This document shows positions 43,377 through 57,601 of a stretch of 64,000 bases of DNA, piece by piece. Origin of the DNA: Micromonospora sediminimaris (lineage in GTDB: Bacteria; Actinomycetota; Actinomycetes; Mycobacteriales; Micromonosporaceae); contig FOLJ01000005.1 in NCBI GenBank assembly GCA_900112325.1, positions 192,134 to 256,133 on the forward strand, in the 5' to 3' direction. Position 1 is the stretch's first letter. Each line of letters opens with the position of its first letter. Position numbers and translations under genes: made by a program. A model generated the notes under the pieces. That model was not told where the DNA came from. It saw nothing but the letters and a program-made list of their open reading frames with translations, and did not search any database.

Positions 43377-44864
43377 TCAGCGACCGCCGCCACGCCCACC
43401 GGGCCGGGCCCGGGCGGAGAAGGCTGCCGCACCCGACCGGGCAGCGCCGGAGCGCGCCGAGTTGGCCGAGGCGGACCGCCCTGAACCGGCCGGGACGGGT
43501 CGCCCGGAGCTGGCTGAGGCGGACCGGGTCGAGCTGGCCTGGGTGGATTTACCGCCGCGCCGGTTGCGGCCGGCGGAGGCGGGTGACGCCTCCCGCCGGG
43601 CGGCCGTTGGCCGGGCGGCCGGCGCGGCCGGCGCGGCCGGCGCGGCCGGCGCGGCCGCAAGTGTCCGTTCCCCGGGCGCGAGTTCGCGCAGCAGCGCGTC
43701 CCCTGGGCGCAGTCGAGTGGTGGTCGCCGCGATGCCCGCCTTGCGGGTCAGCTCCCGTACCTCCGGGGCCTGCGTGTCGGTCATCAGGGTCACCACGGTC
43801 CCGGCCGCGCCGGCCCGGGCGGTACGCCCCGAGCGGTGCAGGTACGCCTTGTGCTCCACGGGTGGATCGGCGTGCACCACGAGGGCCACGTCGTCGACGT
43901 GGATGCCCCGGGCCGCGATGTCGGTGGCCACCAGCGTCCGCACCGTACCGTCGGAGAACGCCTGGAGATTCCTGGTACGGGCACCCTGAGCCAGATTGCC
44001 GTGCAGTTCCACCGCGGCCACCCCGGCCGCGACCAGCCGGCGGGTGAGGGTCTTGGCACCTCGCTTGGTGCGGGTGAACACCACCGTCCGTCCTGGCGCG
44101 GCGGTCAGGTCGACAAGCACGGCGAACCGGTCCTCGGCGTGCACGTGCAGCACGTGGTGCGTCATCGCGGCGACCGGCGACTTGGTCGAGTCGACGCTGT
44201 GCACCACCGGATCGGTGAGAAAACGCCGGACGAGCACATCGACGCCGGAGTCCAGGGTGGCGGAGAAGAGCAGCCGTTGCCCGCTGCGCGGGGTCAGCTC
44301 CAGCAGTCGGCGTACCGTCGGCAGGAAGCCCAGGTCGGCCATGTGGTCGGCCTCGTCGAGCACGCTGATCTCGACGGCGTCCAGGTGGGCGTGCCCGGCC
44401 TGTACGTGGTCGGCGAGCCGGCCCGGGCAGGCGACCAGGACGTCGACCCCGGCGCGCAACCCGGTGATCTGCGGCCGGGCGGCGACACCGCCGAAGACGG
44501 TCATCGTGCGCAGCGACAGCGCCTGGGCCAGCGGCGCCATCACGCTGTCGATCTGGGTGGCCAGCTCCCGGGTCGGCGCGAGGATCAGCGCCCGGGGGCG
44601 TCCGGGCCGGCGCGGCGCGGCGGTTGCGGCGAGCCGGGTGAGCACGGCCAGGACGAAGGCGTAGGTCTTGCCCGAACCGGTACGACCCCGACCGAGCACG
44701 TCGCGACCGGCGAGCGCGTCGGGCAGAGTTGCGGCCTGGATCGGGAACGGCCGCTCCACCCCGGTCGCGGCCAGCACGCGGGTAAGTGCGGCGGGCACGC
44801 CCAGCTCGGCGAAGGTCGGGACGGTGGGCGGGGTGGTCTGTTGCTGCGGGCGGCGTGCCGCCAT
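43377..44864 (-). CDS. DEAD-box RNA helicase
   Basis: A 495-residue ATP-dependent RNA helicase. The Q motif is at FAELGVPAALTRVLAATGVERPFPIQ, motif I GRTGSGKT, motif Ia PTREL, motif II VLDEADHM, motif III SATLDSG, motif V VATDIAARGIHV and motif VI HRSGRTAR. All catalytic motifs are intact. The last about 90 residues are a basic, Ala/Ser/Gly/Arg-rich tail (for example AGRNRRGGKSTQASS and SGRSASANSARSGAAR) likely to bind RNA nonspecifically. Part of it is encoded by a 9-bp tandem repeat. The ATG at 44864 (MAARRPQQQ) is preferred over an upstream ATG because of a GGAG before it and the unlikely Arg-rich extension. Roles in ribosome assembly or cold response are typical. Confidence 0.92.
   Translation of the reverse strand: MAARRPQQQTTPPTVPTFAELGVPAALTRVLAATGVERPFPIQAATLPDALAGRDVLGRGRTGSGKTYAFVLAVLTRLAATAAPRRPGRPRALILAPTRELATQIDSVMAPLAQALSLRTMTVFGGVAARPQITGLRAGVDVLVACPGRLADHVQAGHAHLDAVEISVLDEADHMADLGFLPTVRRLLELTPRSGQRLLFSATLDSGVDVLVRRFLTDPVVHSVDSTKSPVAAMTHHVLHVHAEDRFAVLVDLTAAPGRTVVFTRTKRGAKTLTRRLVAAGVAAVELHGNLAQGARTRNLQAFSDGTVRTLVATDIAARGIHVDDVALVVHADPPVEHKAYLHRSGRTARAGAAGTVVTLMTDTQAPEVRELTRKAGIAATTTRLRPGDALLRELAPGERTLAAAPAAPAAPAAPAARPTAARREASPASAGRNRRGGKSTQASSTRSASASSGRPVPAGSGRSASANSARSGAARSGAAAFSARARPGGRGGGR
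43621..43656 (-). repeat. Four tandem copies of a 9-bp unit in the helicase tail
   Basis: GGCGCGGCC is repeated four times without change. On the coding strand it encodes Ala-Ala-Pro/Gly-type repeats (AAPAAPAAPAAP) in the disordered tail, so copy number can vary without frameshift. Confidence 0.85.
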
Positions 44865-45028
44865 GAAGGCTCCGAACGTAGAAGGGGACGTCCCACCCCG
44901 GCGCTGCGGTGCCGGCCGTGGCCTGGCGCGTCGAAGGCGCGGGGCCCGGGACATCGAATCGGACCCGCGGTCAGGCGGGTCGCACGATCATCCTACCCGA
45001 CCGGCGGTGGGCAGGCTGCCGGTGAGGT

Positions 45029-45310
45029 TCAGGAGGGTGCCACGACCCGCCAGCGGCTCTGGCCGCCCATCCACGCCCCGGCCAGGATCTCCGCCGACTT
45101 GCGGCCGGGGCAGGGGTAGATCTTCGAGCGGCCGGCGCCGCCGCCGGCCCGGGCCTCGACCTCCCACGACTCGCCGTCGGTACGGATGTAGACGTCGCGA
45201 CGTCCGCGCGGGGTGTGGTCGCCGTTCCACCAGTGACGCTCAACTCTCACCCGCTGACCGTATAGCACCAGGTCCGTGAGGGAAACGTTGATGATCTTGG
45301 GAGATGTCAC
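45029..45310 (-). CDS. Small hypothetical protein (93 aa)
   Basis: The family is not recognised. The 93-residue frame has natural codon usage and a protein-like pattern: IINVSLTDLVLYGQRVRVERHWWNGDHTPRGRRDVYIRTDGESWEVEARAGGG, then RSKIYPCPGRKSAEILAGAWMGGQSRWRVV. Alternating hydrophobic residues suggest a small beta-rich domain. The start could be GTG at 45310 (VTSPKII) or GTG two codons upstream. It is divergent from the acyl-CoA carboxylase gene with a 245-bp shared upstream region. Confidence 0.65.
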   Translation of the reverse strand: MTSPKIINVSLTDLVLYGQRVRVERHWWNGDHTPRGRRDVYIRTDGESWEVEARAGGGAGRSKIYPCPGRKSAEILAGAWMGGQSRWRVVAPS

Positions 45311-45555
45311 CGCCACGCAGGGTGTTTGTCGCCTCGACTCGACGTGGTCGTCCGAGGCCCGTTCGGGGTGACCCGGGCCACCCGAATCCGGCGTCGGAGG
45401 GTGGCGTTGGTGGTTCTCCACAAAATCCGTTGTCCGGAGGTGGCAGTTCCCACGTCTTCCTTACCCGCCGGTAGCCACGAAGGTTGGTTCAACGGGACCC
45501 CCTGTCCGAGGGAGCGTCCCCTCCTGTCAGGGACGATCTTCCGGAGGCCTGCTCG

Positions 45556-51069
<5,514 letters not shown>

Positions 51070-51076
51070 CCTGTCG

Positions 51077-51117
51077 GGCACGCCGGCGGCGGGACACGGT
51101 CGCGTCGCCGGCGTGCC
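51077..51117 (+). terminator. Hairpin after the carboxylase gene
   Basis: A perfect 12-bp inverted repeat (GGCACGCCGGCG and its complement) with a 17-base loop starts 8 bases after the stop. Confidence 0.6.
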
Positions 51118-51127
51118 ACCATGGGGC

Positions 51128-51601
51128 GTGCCCGAGGACCGGAAGCCGCCGATCGCGTTCGAGACCACCAGCACCGTCGGGGCTCCGCCCGACGTGGTGT
51201 ACGCGCACCTGGCCGATCCGCGTAGCTACATCGGACTGTCGCCGCTGATCGTGGCGGTCGACGACGTGCGGCACGGTCACGACGCCGAGGGCCGCGCCAT
51301 AGCCGAGTACGTCGCCGTCGAGCGGTTCCGGCTGGTCGGTCCGTTGCGATGGGACAACCGCATCCGGGTACGCATGGTCTCGACGCCGCCGCACGGTCCG
51401 TTGGTCAGCGAGGTGCGCAGCCCGGGCTGGGTGTCCCTGCGCGCGGTGGTGGAGCTGACCCCGGTACCGGAGGGCACCCGGGTCGACGAGCGGGTCACCG
51501 CACACGCACCGACGCCGCTGCGGCGCTTCGTGGCCGGTCAGGCCCGTCAGGTGGCGGCGTACCGGGCGGCCGAACTGACCCGCCGGATGGCGACCAGATA
51601 G
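51128..51601 (+). CDS. SRPBCC-family protein
   Basis: A 157-residue START-like protein: IAFETTSTVGAPPDVVYAHLADPRSYIGLSPLIV gives the opening strand and helix, then VAVERFRLVGPLRWDNRIRVRMV and VVELTPVPEGTRVDERVTAHAP the central sheet, ending in a long Arg/Ala helix. This fold binds hydrophobic ligands; no function can be named. The GTG at 51128 is the first start compatible with the fold and follows the carboxylase hairpin. Some carboxylase read-through could include this gene. Confidence 0.8.
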   Translation: MPEDRKPPIAFETTSTVGAPPDVVYAHLADPRSYIGLSPLIVAVDDVRHGHDAEGRAIAEYVAVERFRLVGPLRWDNRIRVRMVSTPPHGPLVSEVRSPGWVSLRAVVELTPVPEGTRVDERVTAHAPTPLRRFVAGQARQVAAYRAAELTRRMATR

Positions 51602-51619
51602 CCACACGGAGTGGGATTT

Positions 51620-51634
51620 TGCACTAGCAGTGCA
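51620..51634 (+). promoter_or_regulatory. Inverted repeat upstream of the DUF2855 gene
   Basis: TGCACT-AGC-AGTGCA is perfect and sits 37 bases before the ATG inside an A/T-rich patch. It is a likely TetR- or GntR-type operator. Confidence 0.5.
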
Positions 51635-51671
51635 TCTTGTCTCGACGGCCCTGACTGCCTAGCGTCTGAGC

Positions 51672-52739
51672 ATGGCTGCCTCCTGGACGTTCGCCGTGGC
51701 CCGTGCCGAGCTGAGCCGCACCACCCTGGTGGAGTGGGCCGTGCCGGAGCTGTCCGACGGCGAGACGCTGCTGCGCGTGGACCGCGTCGGACTGACCGCC
51801 AACAACGTCACCTACGCGGTGCTCGGCGAGTCGATGCGGTACTGGGAGTTCTTCCCGCCCGGCCGGCACGGGCTGGGCGGGCAGTGGGGGTTGCCGCCGT
51901 TGTGGGGCTTCGCCGAGGTGGTCGGCTCGACCGTCGCCGGGGTCGAGGTGGGGCAGCGGGTGTACGGCTACCTTCCACCGGCCGGGCACCTGGTGGTGCG
52001 GCCGTCGAGGGTGGACGCCTCCGGGTTCCGGGACGCCAGCGTGCACCGGGCCGAGCTGCCCTCGCCGTACAACGGGTACCGCTCGACCGTCGGTGACCCG
52101 GCGTACCGGGCCGACCAGGAGGATCTGCTGATCCTGTTCCGGCCGCTCTTCTTCACCTCGTTCATGCTGGCCGACCAGATCGTCGACAACGACTGCTACG
52201 GCGCGACGTCGCTGGTCTTCTCGTCGGCGTCCAGCAAGACGGCGTACGCCGCCGCCGTGGAGCTGCGTGGGCGCGGCGCGCGCCTGGTCGGGCTCACCTC
52301 GCCCGGCAACCTCGCGTTCACCCGGTCACTCGGCTGCTACGACGAGGTGCTGCCGTACGACGGGATCGCCGCCCTCGACCCGGTGCCGACCGCCTATCTC
52401 GACCTGTCCGGTGCGCCCGCGACCCGGGCCGCCCTGCGGCGGCACCTCGGTGACCGGCTGGTCCGCGACATCGCGGTCGGCCTGACCAACCAGATCCCGA
52501 ACGCCGACGCCGCCGGGGAGGTCTTCTTCGCCCCGGTGCAGATGCGCAAACGCCGCCTCGACTGGGGTCGCGACGGGCTCGACCAGCGGTTCGCCGACGC
52601 CTGGCGGCGCTTCGCGGACGTGGCCGGCGAATGGGTCGACGTCCAGCTCGGCACCGGCCCGGGCGCGCTGGAGCGGGCCTGGCTCGACGTGCTCGCGGGC
52701 GTAACCCCGCCACGGGCGGGGCGCGTGGTCCAGTTCTGA
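51672..52739 (+). CDS. DUF2855 protein (MDR-like fold)
   Basis: A 355-residue protein of family DUF2855. It has an MDR-dehydrogenase-like N-terminus (WAVPELSDGETLLRVDRVGLTANNVTYAVLGESMRYWEFFP) and LPPLWGFAEVVGSTVAGVEVGQRVYGYLP, but lacks zinc ligands. The second domain holds a Rossmann-like strand (SLVFSSASSKTAYAAAVELRGRGARLVGLTS) with the pattern S-S-A-S-S-K-T-A instead of the normal Gly-rich loop. Function unknown; an NADP-linked oxidoreductase is possible. An inverted repeat lies in its promoter region. Confidence 0.88.
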   Translation: MAASWTFAVARAELSRTTLVEWAVPELSDGETLLRVDRVGLTANNVTYAVLGESMRYWEFFPPGRHGLGGQWGLPPLWGFAEVVGSTVAGVEVGQRVYGYLPPAGHLVVRPSRVDASGFRDASVHRAELPSPYNGYRSTVGDPAYRADQEDLLILFRPLFFTSFMLADQIVDNDCYGATSLVFSSASSKTAYAAAVELRGRGARLVGLTSPGNLAFTRSLGCYDEVLPYDGIAALDPVPTAYLDLSGAPATRAALRRHLGDRLVRDIAVGLTNQIPNADAAGEVFFAPVQMRKRRLDWGRDGLDQRFADAWRRFADVAGEWVDVQLGTGPGALERAWLDVLAGVTPPRAGRVVQF

Positions 52740-52772
52740 CGGCTACCCCGGCCACATGGAGGATTGCCAGTG

Positions 52773-52790
52773 CGTTACCCGGTGGTAACG
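52773..52790 (+). promoter_or_regulatory. Inverted repeat just upstream of the BASS transporter gene
   Basis: CGTTACC-CGGT-GGTAACG is a perfect 7-bp-arm repeat ending 10 bases before the ATG, where it could act as an operator or hide the ribosome-binding region. Confidence 0.45.
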
Positions 52791-52800
52791 ATGTCGTGTC

Positions 52801-53697
52801 ATGGACTCCGCCCTGACCTTGATCGGACTACCCGTCGCCCTCGGCATCATCATGCTCGGTCTGGGTCTCGGCCTGACCACCGGCGACTTCCGCCGGGTGG
52901 CCCGGCACCCGAAGGCCGCCGTCATCGCCCTGGTCTGTCAGGTGCTGCTGCTGCCGGCGCTCTGCTTCGGCCTGGTGCTCGCCTTCGACCTGCCGCCCGA
53001 ACTGGGCGTCGGGATGATGCTGCTGGCGGCCTCGCCGGGCGGCACCACGGCGAACCTCTACAGCCACCTCTTCGGCGGGCACGTGGCCCTGAACATCACG
53101 CTGACCGCCATCAACTCGGTGCTGGCGGTCTTCACCCTGCCGATCGTGGTCAACCTGTCGGCGGCGTACCTCCTCGGCGACGCGCGGAGCATCGGGCTCC
53201 AGTTCGACAAGGTGCTCCAGGTGTTCGCGATCGTGCTGATCCCGGTCGCCCTCGGAATGCTGATCCGGGCACGGTCGGCCGCTGTCGCGCAGCGGTTGGA
53301 CCGCCCGGTACGGGTGCTGTCCGTGGTGGTCCTGGTTGCGGTGATCGCCGGTGCCGTACTCGGTGAGCGGGACAACCTCGCCGACTACTTCGTCTCCGTC
53401 GGGCTGGCCGTACTGGCGTTCAACCTGCTCAGCCTCGGCATCGGGTACGGGGTGCCCCGGCTGGCCGGGGTCGAGCGCAGCGCCGCCAAGGCGGCCGGGT
53501 TCGAGATCGGCATCCACAACAGCACCCTGGCCATCACCATCGCGCTCAGTCCGGCGCTGCTCGACAACGCGCAGATGGCGATTCCCGGCGCCGTCTACGG
53601 CATCGTCATGTTCTTCACGGCCGCCGCCTTCGGTTACCTGGTCAACCGGGTTGGTGCCGGCCGGGAGCCGGCGCCGGACGGTGCCGTCCGGAGCTGA
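52801..53697 (+). CDS. Bile acid:sodium symporter (BASS/SBF) family transporter
   Basis: A 298-residue membrane protein with nine to ten hydrophobic segments. Family features include LGIIMLGLGLGLTTGDFRRVARHPKAAVIAL, the crossover helix LLAASPGGTTANLYSHLFGGHVALNITLTAINSVLA, and the second crossover IGIHNSTLAITIAL with a conserved Asn. It imports an organic anion with sodium. In bacteria substrates range from pantoate to bile-acid-like compounds, and this one is unassigned. The start ATG at 52801 is the first residue of TM1. Confidence 0.9.
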   Translation: MDSALTLIGLPVALGIIMLGLGLGLTTGDFRRVARHPKAAVIALVCQVLLLPALCFGLVLAFDLPPELGVGMMLLAASPGGTTANLYSHLFGGHVALNITLTAINSVLAVFTLPIVVNLSAAYLLGDARSIGLQFDKVLQVFAIVLIPVALGMLIRARSAAVAQRLDRPVRVLSVVVLVAVIAGAVLGERDNLADYFVSVGLAVLAFNLLSLGIGYGVPRLAGVERSAAKAAGFEIGIHNSTLAITIALSPALLDNAQMAIPGAVYGIVMFFTAAAFGYLVNRVGAGREPAPDGAVRS

Positions 53698-53872
53698 GCC
53701 GGCCGGAGACAGAGGTGGCCGGGGGGCCGGGACGAATCGTCGTTGGCGTTCCCTCCCTGTGCAACGATCGTTGGGCGTCATGCCGACCGCCCGGCTCCGT
53801 CGGTCTGCCCCAGCATCGGTCACTGGCAGGCAGGCGGAAAGGCGCCACACCTCGTACCCTTTGGAGAGCACG

Positions 53873-55249
53873 ATGTCCCTCTCTCCGGCTCGGGTCCTCG
53901 CCGCGCTGAACGCGGTGCGACCGCCCGACCAGGCGTCCCCTGTCATGGGCAAGGCGGTGGTGATCGGCGGCAGCATCGCCGGCATGCTTGCCGCCCGGGT
54001 GCTCTCCGACTACGCCGAGAGCGTGGTGGTCATCGACCGCGACGACCTACAGGCGACCGGAGGACGACCGGGCGTACCACAGGGGACTCAACTGCACGCC
54101 CTGCTGCCCGGTGGCTTCCTCCAGTTGGAGCAGCTGTTCCCCGGGTTCCGGGAACAGGCCCTGGCACAGGGGGCGATCGAGGCTCCGCCGGCAGCCCGGC
54201 GGAACTACCTGGACGGCCGGCTGAAGGTCGTCGTACCGGACGACGCCGACAGCCTGGCCGGGAGCCGGCCGCTGCTGGAGTCGTTGATCCGGCAGCAGGT
54301 GCTGCGACTGCCCAACGTCAAGACGGTCACCGCCCGCGCCACCGGGCTGGTGTTCGACGGCCCGGTGGCCAGCGGCGTCCGGTGCGACGTCGGCGGTTCG
54401 CCGGGTGTCGAGCACGCCGATCTGGTGGTGGACGCCATGGGGCGGTCCAGCCGGCTCTCCGACTGGCTGGCAGAGGCCGGGTGGGAGCGGCCGGCGCTGC
54501 GGCGGATGACTGTGCACCTCAACTACGCGACCGCCCTGTTCCGACGCGACGAGGCGGACCCCGAGCACACGGTGGTGCTGGCGCTGCACAGCCCGACGAC
54601 GTCTGTCGACGTCGCCGGTGCCGCGTTCTTCGCGATCGAGGACGGTCGGTGGATGGCGATGATGGCCGGCTACGGGGAGCACCGTCCCGGCCGTACCGCC
54701 GAGGATTTCGTCCGACGGCTGCGCGAGCAGTTCCCGCCGGAGTTCGCGACGGTCGCCGACAGCGAGATCCTCGGCGACGTGCAGACCTACCGGCACGCCG
54801 ACAGCCGGCGTCGGGACTTCCACGCGGTGACCCGGCTGCCGGGCGGGCTGGTCAGCGTCGGTGACGCGGTCGCCTCGTTCAACCCGGTGTACGGGCAGGG
54901 CATCACCGCCGCCGCGCTGCACGCGGCCTGCCTGGCGCACTACCTGCGGCCCGGTCCGGACCTGGGTCTGCCGGCCCACCACTTCTTCGCCCTTCAGAAG
55001 ATCGTGGTCGACGCCGCCTGGTCGATCTCGACCTCGGCCGACCTGGCCTTGCCGCACGTCGACGGCCCCTACCCACGCGGCTACCGGCTCTCCAGCTGGG
55101 TGAGCCGCCAGATCGTCGCGGCGACCGTCACCGACGTGACCACTGCCCGGCGGTTCAACGACGTCGTCTCGATGCGCAAGCACCCGAGTTCGCTCGTCAC
55201 ACCGAGGGTGATCCTCGGCGCCCTGCGGGCCAACCGACGCGCTCGCTGA
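53873..55249 (+). CDS. FAD-dependent oxidoreductase / monooxygenase-like protein
   Basis: A 458-residue flavoprotein. KAVVIGGSIAGMLAARVLSDYAESVVVIDRDDL is the ADP-binding fold (a G-G-S-I-A-G variant of GxGxxG). The central VVDAMGRSSRLSDWL and VSVGDAVASFNPVYGQGITAAALHAACLAHYL correspond to the second FAD contact (G-D-A) of group A flavin monooxygenases and geranylgeranyl-reductase-like enzymes. Its substrate is not evident. TTGGAGAG precedes the ATG at 53873, and an internal MGKAVVIGG is an alternative start. It stands alone, followed by the 88-bp palindromic element. Confidence 0.85.
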   Translation: MSLSPARVLAALNAVRPPDQASPVMGKAVVIGGSIAGMLAARVLSDYAESVVVIDRDDLQATGGRPGVPQGTQLHALLPGGFLQLEQLFPGFREQALAQGAIEAPPAARRNYLDGRLKVVVPDDADSLAGSRPLLESLIRQQVLRLPNVKTVTARATGLVFDGPVASGVRCDVGGSPGVEHADLVVDAMGRSSRLSDWLAEAGWERPALRRMTVHLNYATALFRRDEADPEHTVVLALHSPTTSVDVAGAAFFAIEDGRWMAMMAGYGEHRPGRTAEDFVRRLREQFPPEFATVADSEILGDVQTYRHADSRRRDFHAVTRLPGGLVSVGDAVASFNPVYGQGITAAALHAACLAHYLRPGPDLGLPAHHFFALQKIVVDAAWSISTSADLALPHVDGPYPRGYRLSSWVSRQIVAATVTDVTTARRFNDVVSMRKHPSSLVTPRVILGALRANRRAR

Positions 55250-55296
55250 CTGACCGCACATCCCGGCTGAACCGCCGCTCCTCCTCCAGCCCGGCT

Positions 55297-55384
55297 CCCG
55301 CCCCGCGATCTTGCACTTCTTGCCTCCTCAGAAGTGGTGAAAAGGTGCATCTCGGCGACCGGAAGTGCAAGATCGCGGGGCGGG
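55297..55384. repeat. 88-bp palindromic element with perfect 23-bp inverted arms
   Basis: Left arm 55297-55319 and right arm 55362-55384 are exact reverse complements. The core of the left arm reads GCGATCTTGCACTTC. The 42-bp centre has no obvious second repeat. It lies between a flavoprotein gene and a cation exporter gene, and may be a terminator or, given its length and perfection, a REP/MITE-like mobile repeat. Confidence 0.75.
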
Positions 55385-55412
55385 GTTGGCGGAGATAGTT
55401 GCGCCCATTGCG

Positions 55413-55424
55413 ATATACGCATAT
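55413..55424 (+). promoter_or_regulatory. ArsR/SmtB-like palindrome upstream of the metal exporter
   Basis: ATATACGCATAT is an imperfect palindrome of A/T-rich type used by metal-sensing ArsR/SmtB repressors, 27 bases before the CDF start. No arsR-like gene is next to it. Confidence 0.3.
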
Positions 55425-55451
55425 GTTGGCGGCGGCGAGAGGGGGCGCGGG

Positions 55452-56366
55452 GTGGGTGCCGGGCACGATCACGGGCGGCAGGTTGCCCGGGCGGGGGAGA
55501 AGCACCGCGGGCGACTGTGGGCGGCCTTCGCCCTGTTGGCGACCTTCATGCTGGTGGAGGCGGTCGGCGCCTGGGTGACCGGCTCCCTGGCCCTGCTGTC
55601 GGACGCCGGGCACATGTTCACCGACGTGCTGGGCATCGGCATGGCGCTCGCGGCGATCACCGCCGCGAGCCGGGCCTCCCGGGACGGTCAGCGCACCTTC
55701 GGCCTGTACCGGATGGAGGTCCTGGCGGCGCTGGCCAACGCGGTGCTGCTCTCCGGGGTCGCCCTCTACGTGCTGGTGGAGGCGCTCCGGCGGTTCGACG
55801 ACCCGCCGGAGGTGCTGGTCGGCCCGATGCTGGCGGTGGCCGTCGGCGGGCTGGTCGCCAACGTGGTCGCCTTCCTGCTGCTGCGCGCCGGGTCGACGGA
55901 GAGCCTCAACGTGCGCGGCGCCTACCTGGAGGTTCTCGGTGACCTGATCGCCTCGGTGGGCGTGCTGGTCGCGGCCGGGGTGATCGCGCTGACCGGCTGG
56001 TGGTACGCGGACCCGATCGTCGCCGTCGGGGTGGGCCTGTTCATCCTGCCCCGCACCTACCGCCTCGCCCGCGCCGCGCTGCGGGTGCTGGTGCAGGCCG
56101 CGCCGCCGCACGTGGACGTCGCCGAGGTACGCGACGGCCTGCGTGGGCTCGACGGTGTCGCCGACGTGCACGATCTGCACGTGTGGACCCTGACCTCGGG
56201 GATGGAGGTGGCTTCGGCGCACCTCACCCTGGACACCGGAGCGGACCTGGCCCCGGTGCTGGCCGCCGCCCGCCAGATGCTGCACGACCGCTTCCGCATT
56301 GAGCACGCCACCTTGCAGGTCGAGCCGCGGGACGCCGAAGGCGTCTGCGGCGGCGCCCACTGGTGA
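55452..56366 (+). CDS. Cation diffusion facilitator (CDF) family metal efflux protein
   Basis: A 304-residue CzcD-type transporter exporting Zn2+ or related metals. An N-terminal His pair (GHDHG) is followed by six transmembrane helices. TM2 has SLALLSDAGHMFTDVLG with the H-x-x-x-D metal site, and TM5 has GAYLEVLGDLIASVGVL with the second (D/E)-x-x-x-D set. The cytoplasmic C-terminal domain (VRDGLRGLDGVADVHDLHVWTLTSGMEVASAHLTL) is the metallochaperone-like dimer. The GTG at 55452 is preferred since upstream residues are Gly/Arg-rich and follow the repeat element. Confidence 0.9.
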   Translation: MGAGHDHGRQVARAGEKHRGRLWAAFALLATFMLVEAVGAWVTGSLALLSDAGHMFTDVLGIGMALAAITAASRASRDGQRTFGLYRMEVLAALANAVLLSGVALYVLVEALRRFDDPPEVLVGPMLAVAVGGLVANVVAFLLLRAGSTESLNVRGAYLEVLGDLIASVGVLVAAGVIALTGWWYADPIVAVGVGLFILPRTYRLARAALRVLVQAAPPHVDVAEVRDGLRGLDGVADVHDLHVWTLTSGMEVASAHLTLDTGADLAPVLAAARQMLHDRFRIEHATLQVEPRDAEGVCGGAHW

Positions 56367-56371
56367 GTCGG

Positions 56372-57205
56372 TCAGCGCAGTTGGATCACGTTGCCGGTGA
56401 CCAGCCGCCCGCTCTCCCCGGCGAGGAAGGCGATCACCTCGGCGACCTCCTCGGGCTCGGCCACCCGCAGCAGGTGCGGGTCGTCGGCGACGGCGGCGCG
56501 TACCTCCTCGCTGACCCAGCCGGTGTCGGTGACCGGTGGGTGCACGGCGTTGGCGGTGATGCCGAACGGCGCGAGTTCGTGTGCCGCGGCCATGGTGTAG
56601 TTGACCAGGGCCGCCTTGGCGGCACCGTAGGAGACCTCCTCGGGGAACCCGTCACTGCCGCCGGAAGTGAGGCTGATGATGCGCCCCCAGCCGCGACGCG
56701 CGGCGACGTTGCGGCGGGCGAACTCGGCGATCAGCAGGGCGCCCGCGCGGGCGTCCACAGCGAACTGTGCATCGAAGGATTCGGCGCTCACCGGCCGCAA
56801 CGACCGGCCGTGCCGGTCGACGGCGGTCGGCTTGAACGTGTCGGCCAGCCAGCCGCTGGCATTGTTCACCAGGATGTCGACCGTGCCCAGCTCGCGCTCG
56901 GCGATGTCGAACAGCCGGGCCGGGACGGCCGGGTCCGCCAGGTCCGCCTCGACCGGCAGCACCCGGCCGCCGACGGCGCGGACGCGCTCGCTCACCTCGG
57001 TCGCGTCGCCGGCCCGCTTGCGTCGGTACGCGTCGGGGATGCCCGGGTCCGGCGGGTCGTCCAACCGTAGGTAGCTGACCAGCACCGCTGCGCCCAACCG
57101 GGCCAGCGTGACGGCGGTGGCCGCGCCGATGCCGTGGTTGGCCCCGGTGACGAGGGCCACCCGGCCGGTCAGGTCATTCGTCGGAAACACGCCTTCGGCT
57201 CTCAT
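56372..57205 (-). CDS. SDR-family oxidoreductase
   Basis: A 277-residue short-chain dehydrogenase: VALVTGANHGIGAATAVTLARLG, NNASGW, catalytic Ser in SLTSGGSDGF, and Tyr/Lys in YGAAKAALVNY. The length and the loop after strand 3 (LRLDDPPDPGIPDAYRRKRAGDA) are longer than in minimal SDRs, so substrate specificity is unclear. The ATG at 57205 overlaps the YccF stop (ATGA), so both belong to one transcript, with this gene second. Confidence 0.88.
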   Translation of the reverse strand: MRAEGVFPTNDLTGRVALVTGANHGIGAATAVTLARLGAAVLVSYLRLDDPPDPGIPDAYRRKRAGDATEVSERVRAVGGRVLPVEADLADPAVPARLFDIAERELGTVDILVNNASGWLADTFKPTAVDRHGRSLRPVSAESFDAQFAVDARAGALLIAEFARRNVAARRGWGRIISLTSGGSDGFPEEVSYGAAKAALVNYTMAAAHELAPFGITANAVHPPVTDTGWVSEEVRAAVADDPHLLRVAEPEEVAEVIAFLAGESGRLVTGNVIQLR

Positions 57206-57582
57206 GGGGCGGGTACGACCTCCTGCCCCAACGGCCAGATCGCCGCCGGGACGAGCTTGAAGTTGGCCACGCCGAACGGGATCCCGATGATGGTGAGACA
57301 GAGGCCGACGCCGGCGACGATGTGCGAGAGCGCCAGCCACCAACCGGCCAGCAGTACCCAGATGATGTTGGCGAGACCCGAAGCCACCCCGACACCGGGC
57401 TTCGGTGCCAGGGTCCGGCCGAAGGGCCACAGCGAGTACGACGCCAACCGCAACGACGCCACGCCGAACGGGATGGTGACGACGAGCACGAAGCAGATCA
57501 GGGCGGCGATACCGTAGCCGATCGCCAGCACGAGGCCACCACCGAAGATGAGCCAGAGCACGTTCAGCAGGAATCGGATCAT
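57202..57582 (-). CDS. YccF-domain membrane protein
   Basis: A 126-residue protein with two YccF repeats: LLNVLWLIFGGGLVLAIGYGIAALICFVLVVTIPFG and ANIIWVLLAGWWLALSHIVAGVGLCLTIIGIPFG. It has four hydrophobic segments, each pair ending in the I-P-F-G motif. Function unknown. The start MIRFLLN at 57582 is clear. It is coupled to the SDR gene by a 4-base overlap and preceded by the cellulase terminator. Confidence 0.9.
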   Translation of the reverse strand: MIRFLLNVLWLIFGGGLVLAIGYGIAALICFVLVVTIPFGVASLRLASYSLWPFGRTLAPKPGVGVASGLANIIWVLLAGWWLALSHIVAGVGLCLTIIGIPFGVANFKLVPAAIWPLGQEVVPAP

Positions 57583-57601
57583 GAACCCATGATGACCGCC
57601 G

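Noticed and set aside
45515..45535. CGTCCC-9 bp-GGGACG repeat upstream of the carboxylase gene as a FasR/FapR-like operator
   Set aside because: Only 6-bp arms in GC-rich sequence. Such repeats occur by chance, and no fatty-acid regulator is nearby.
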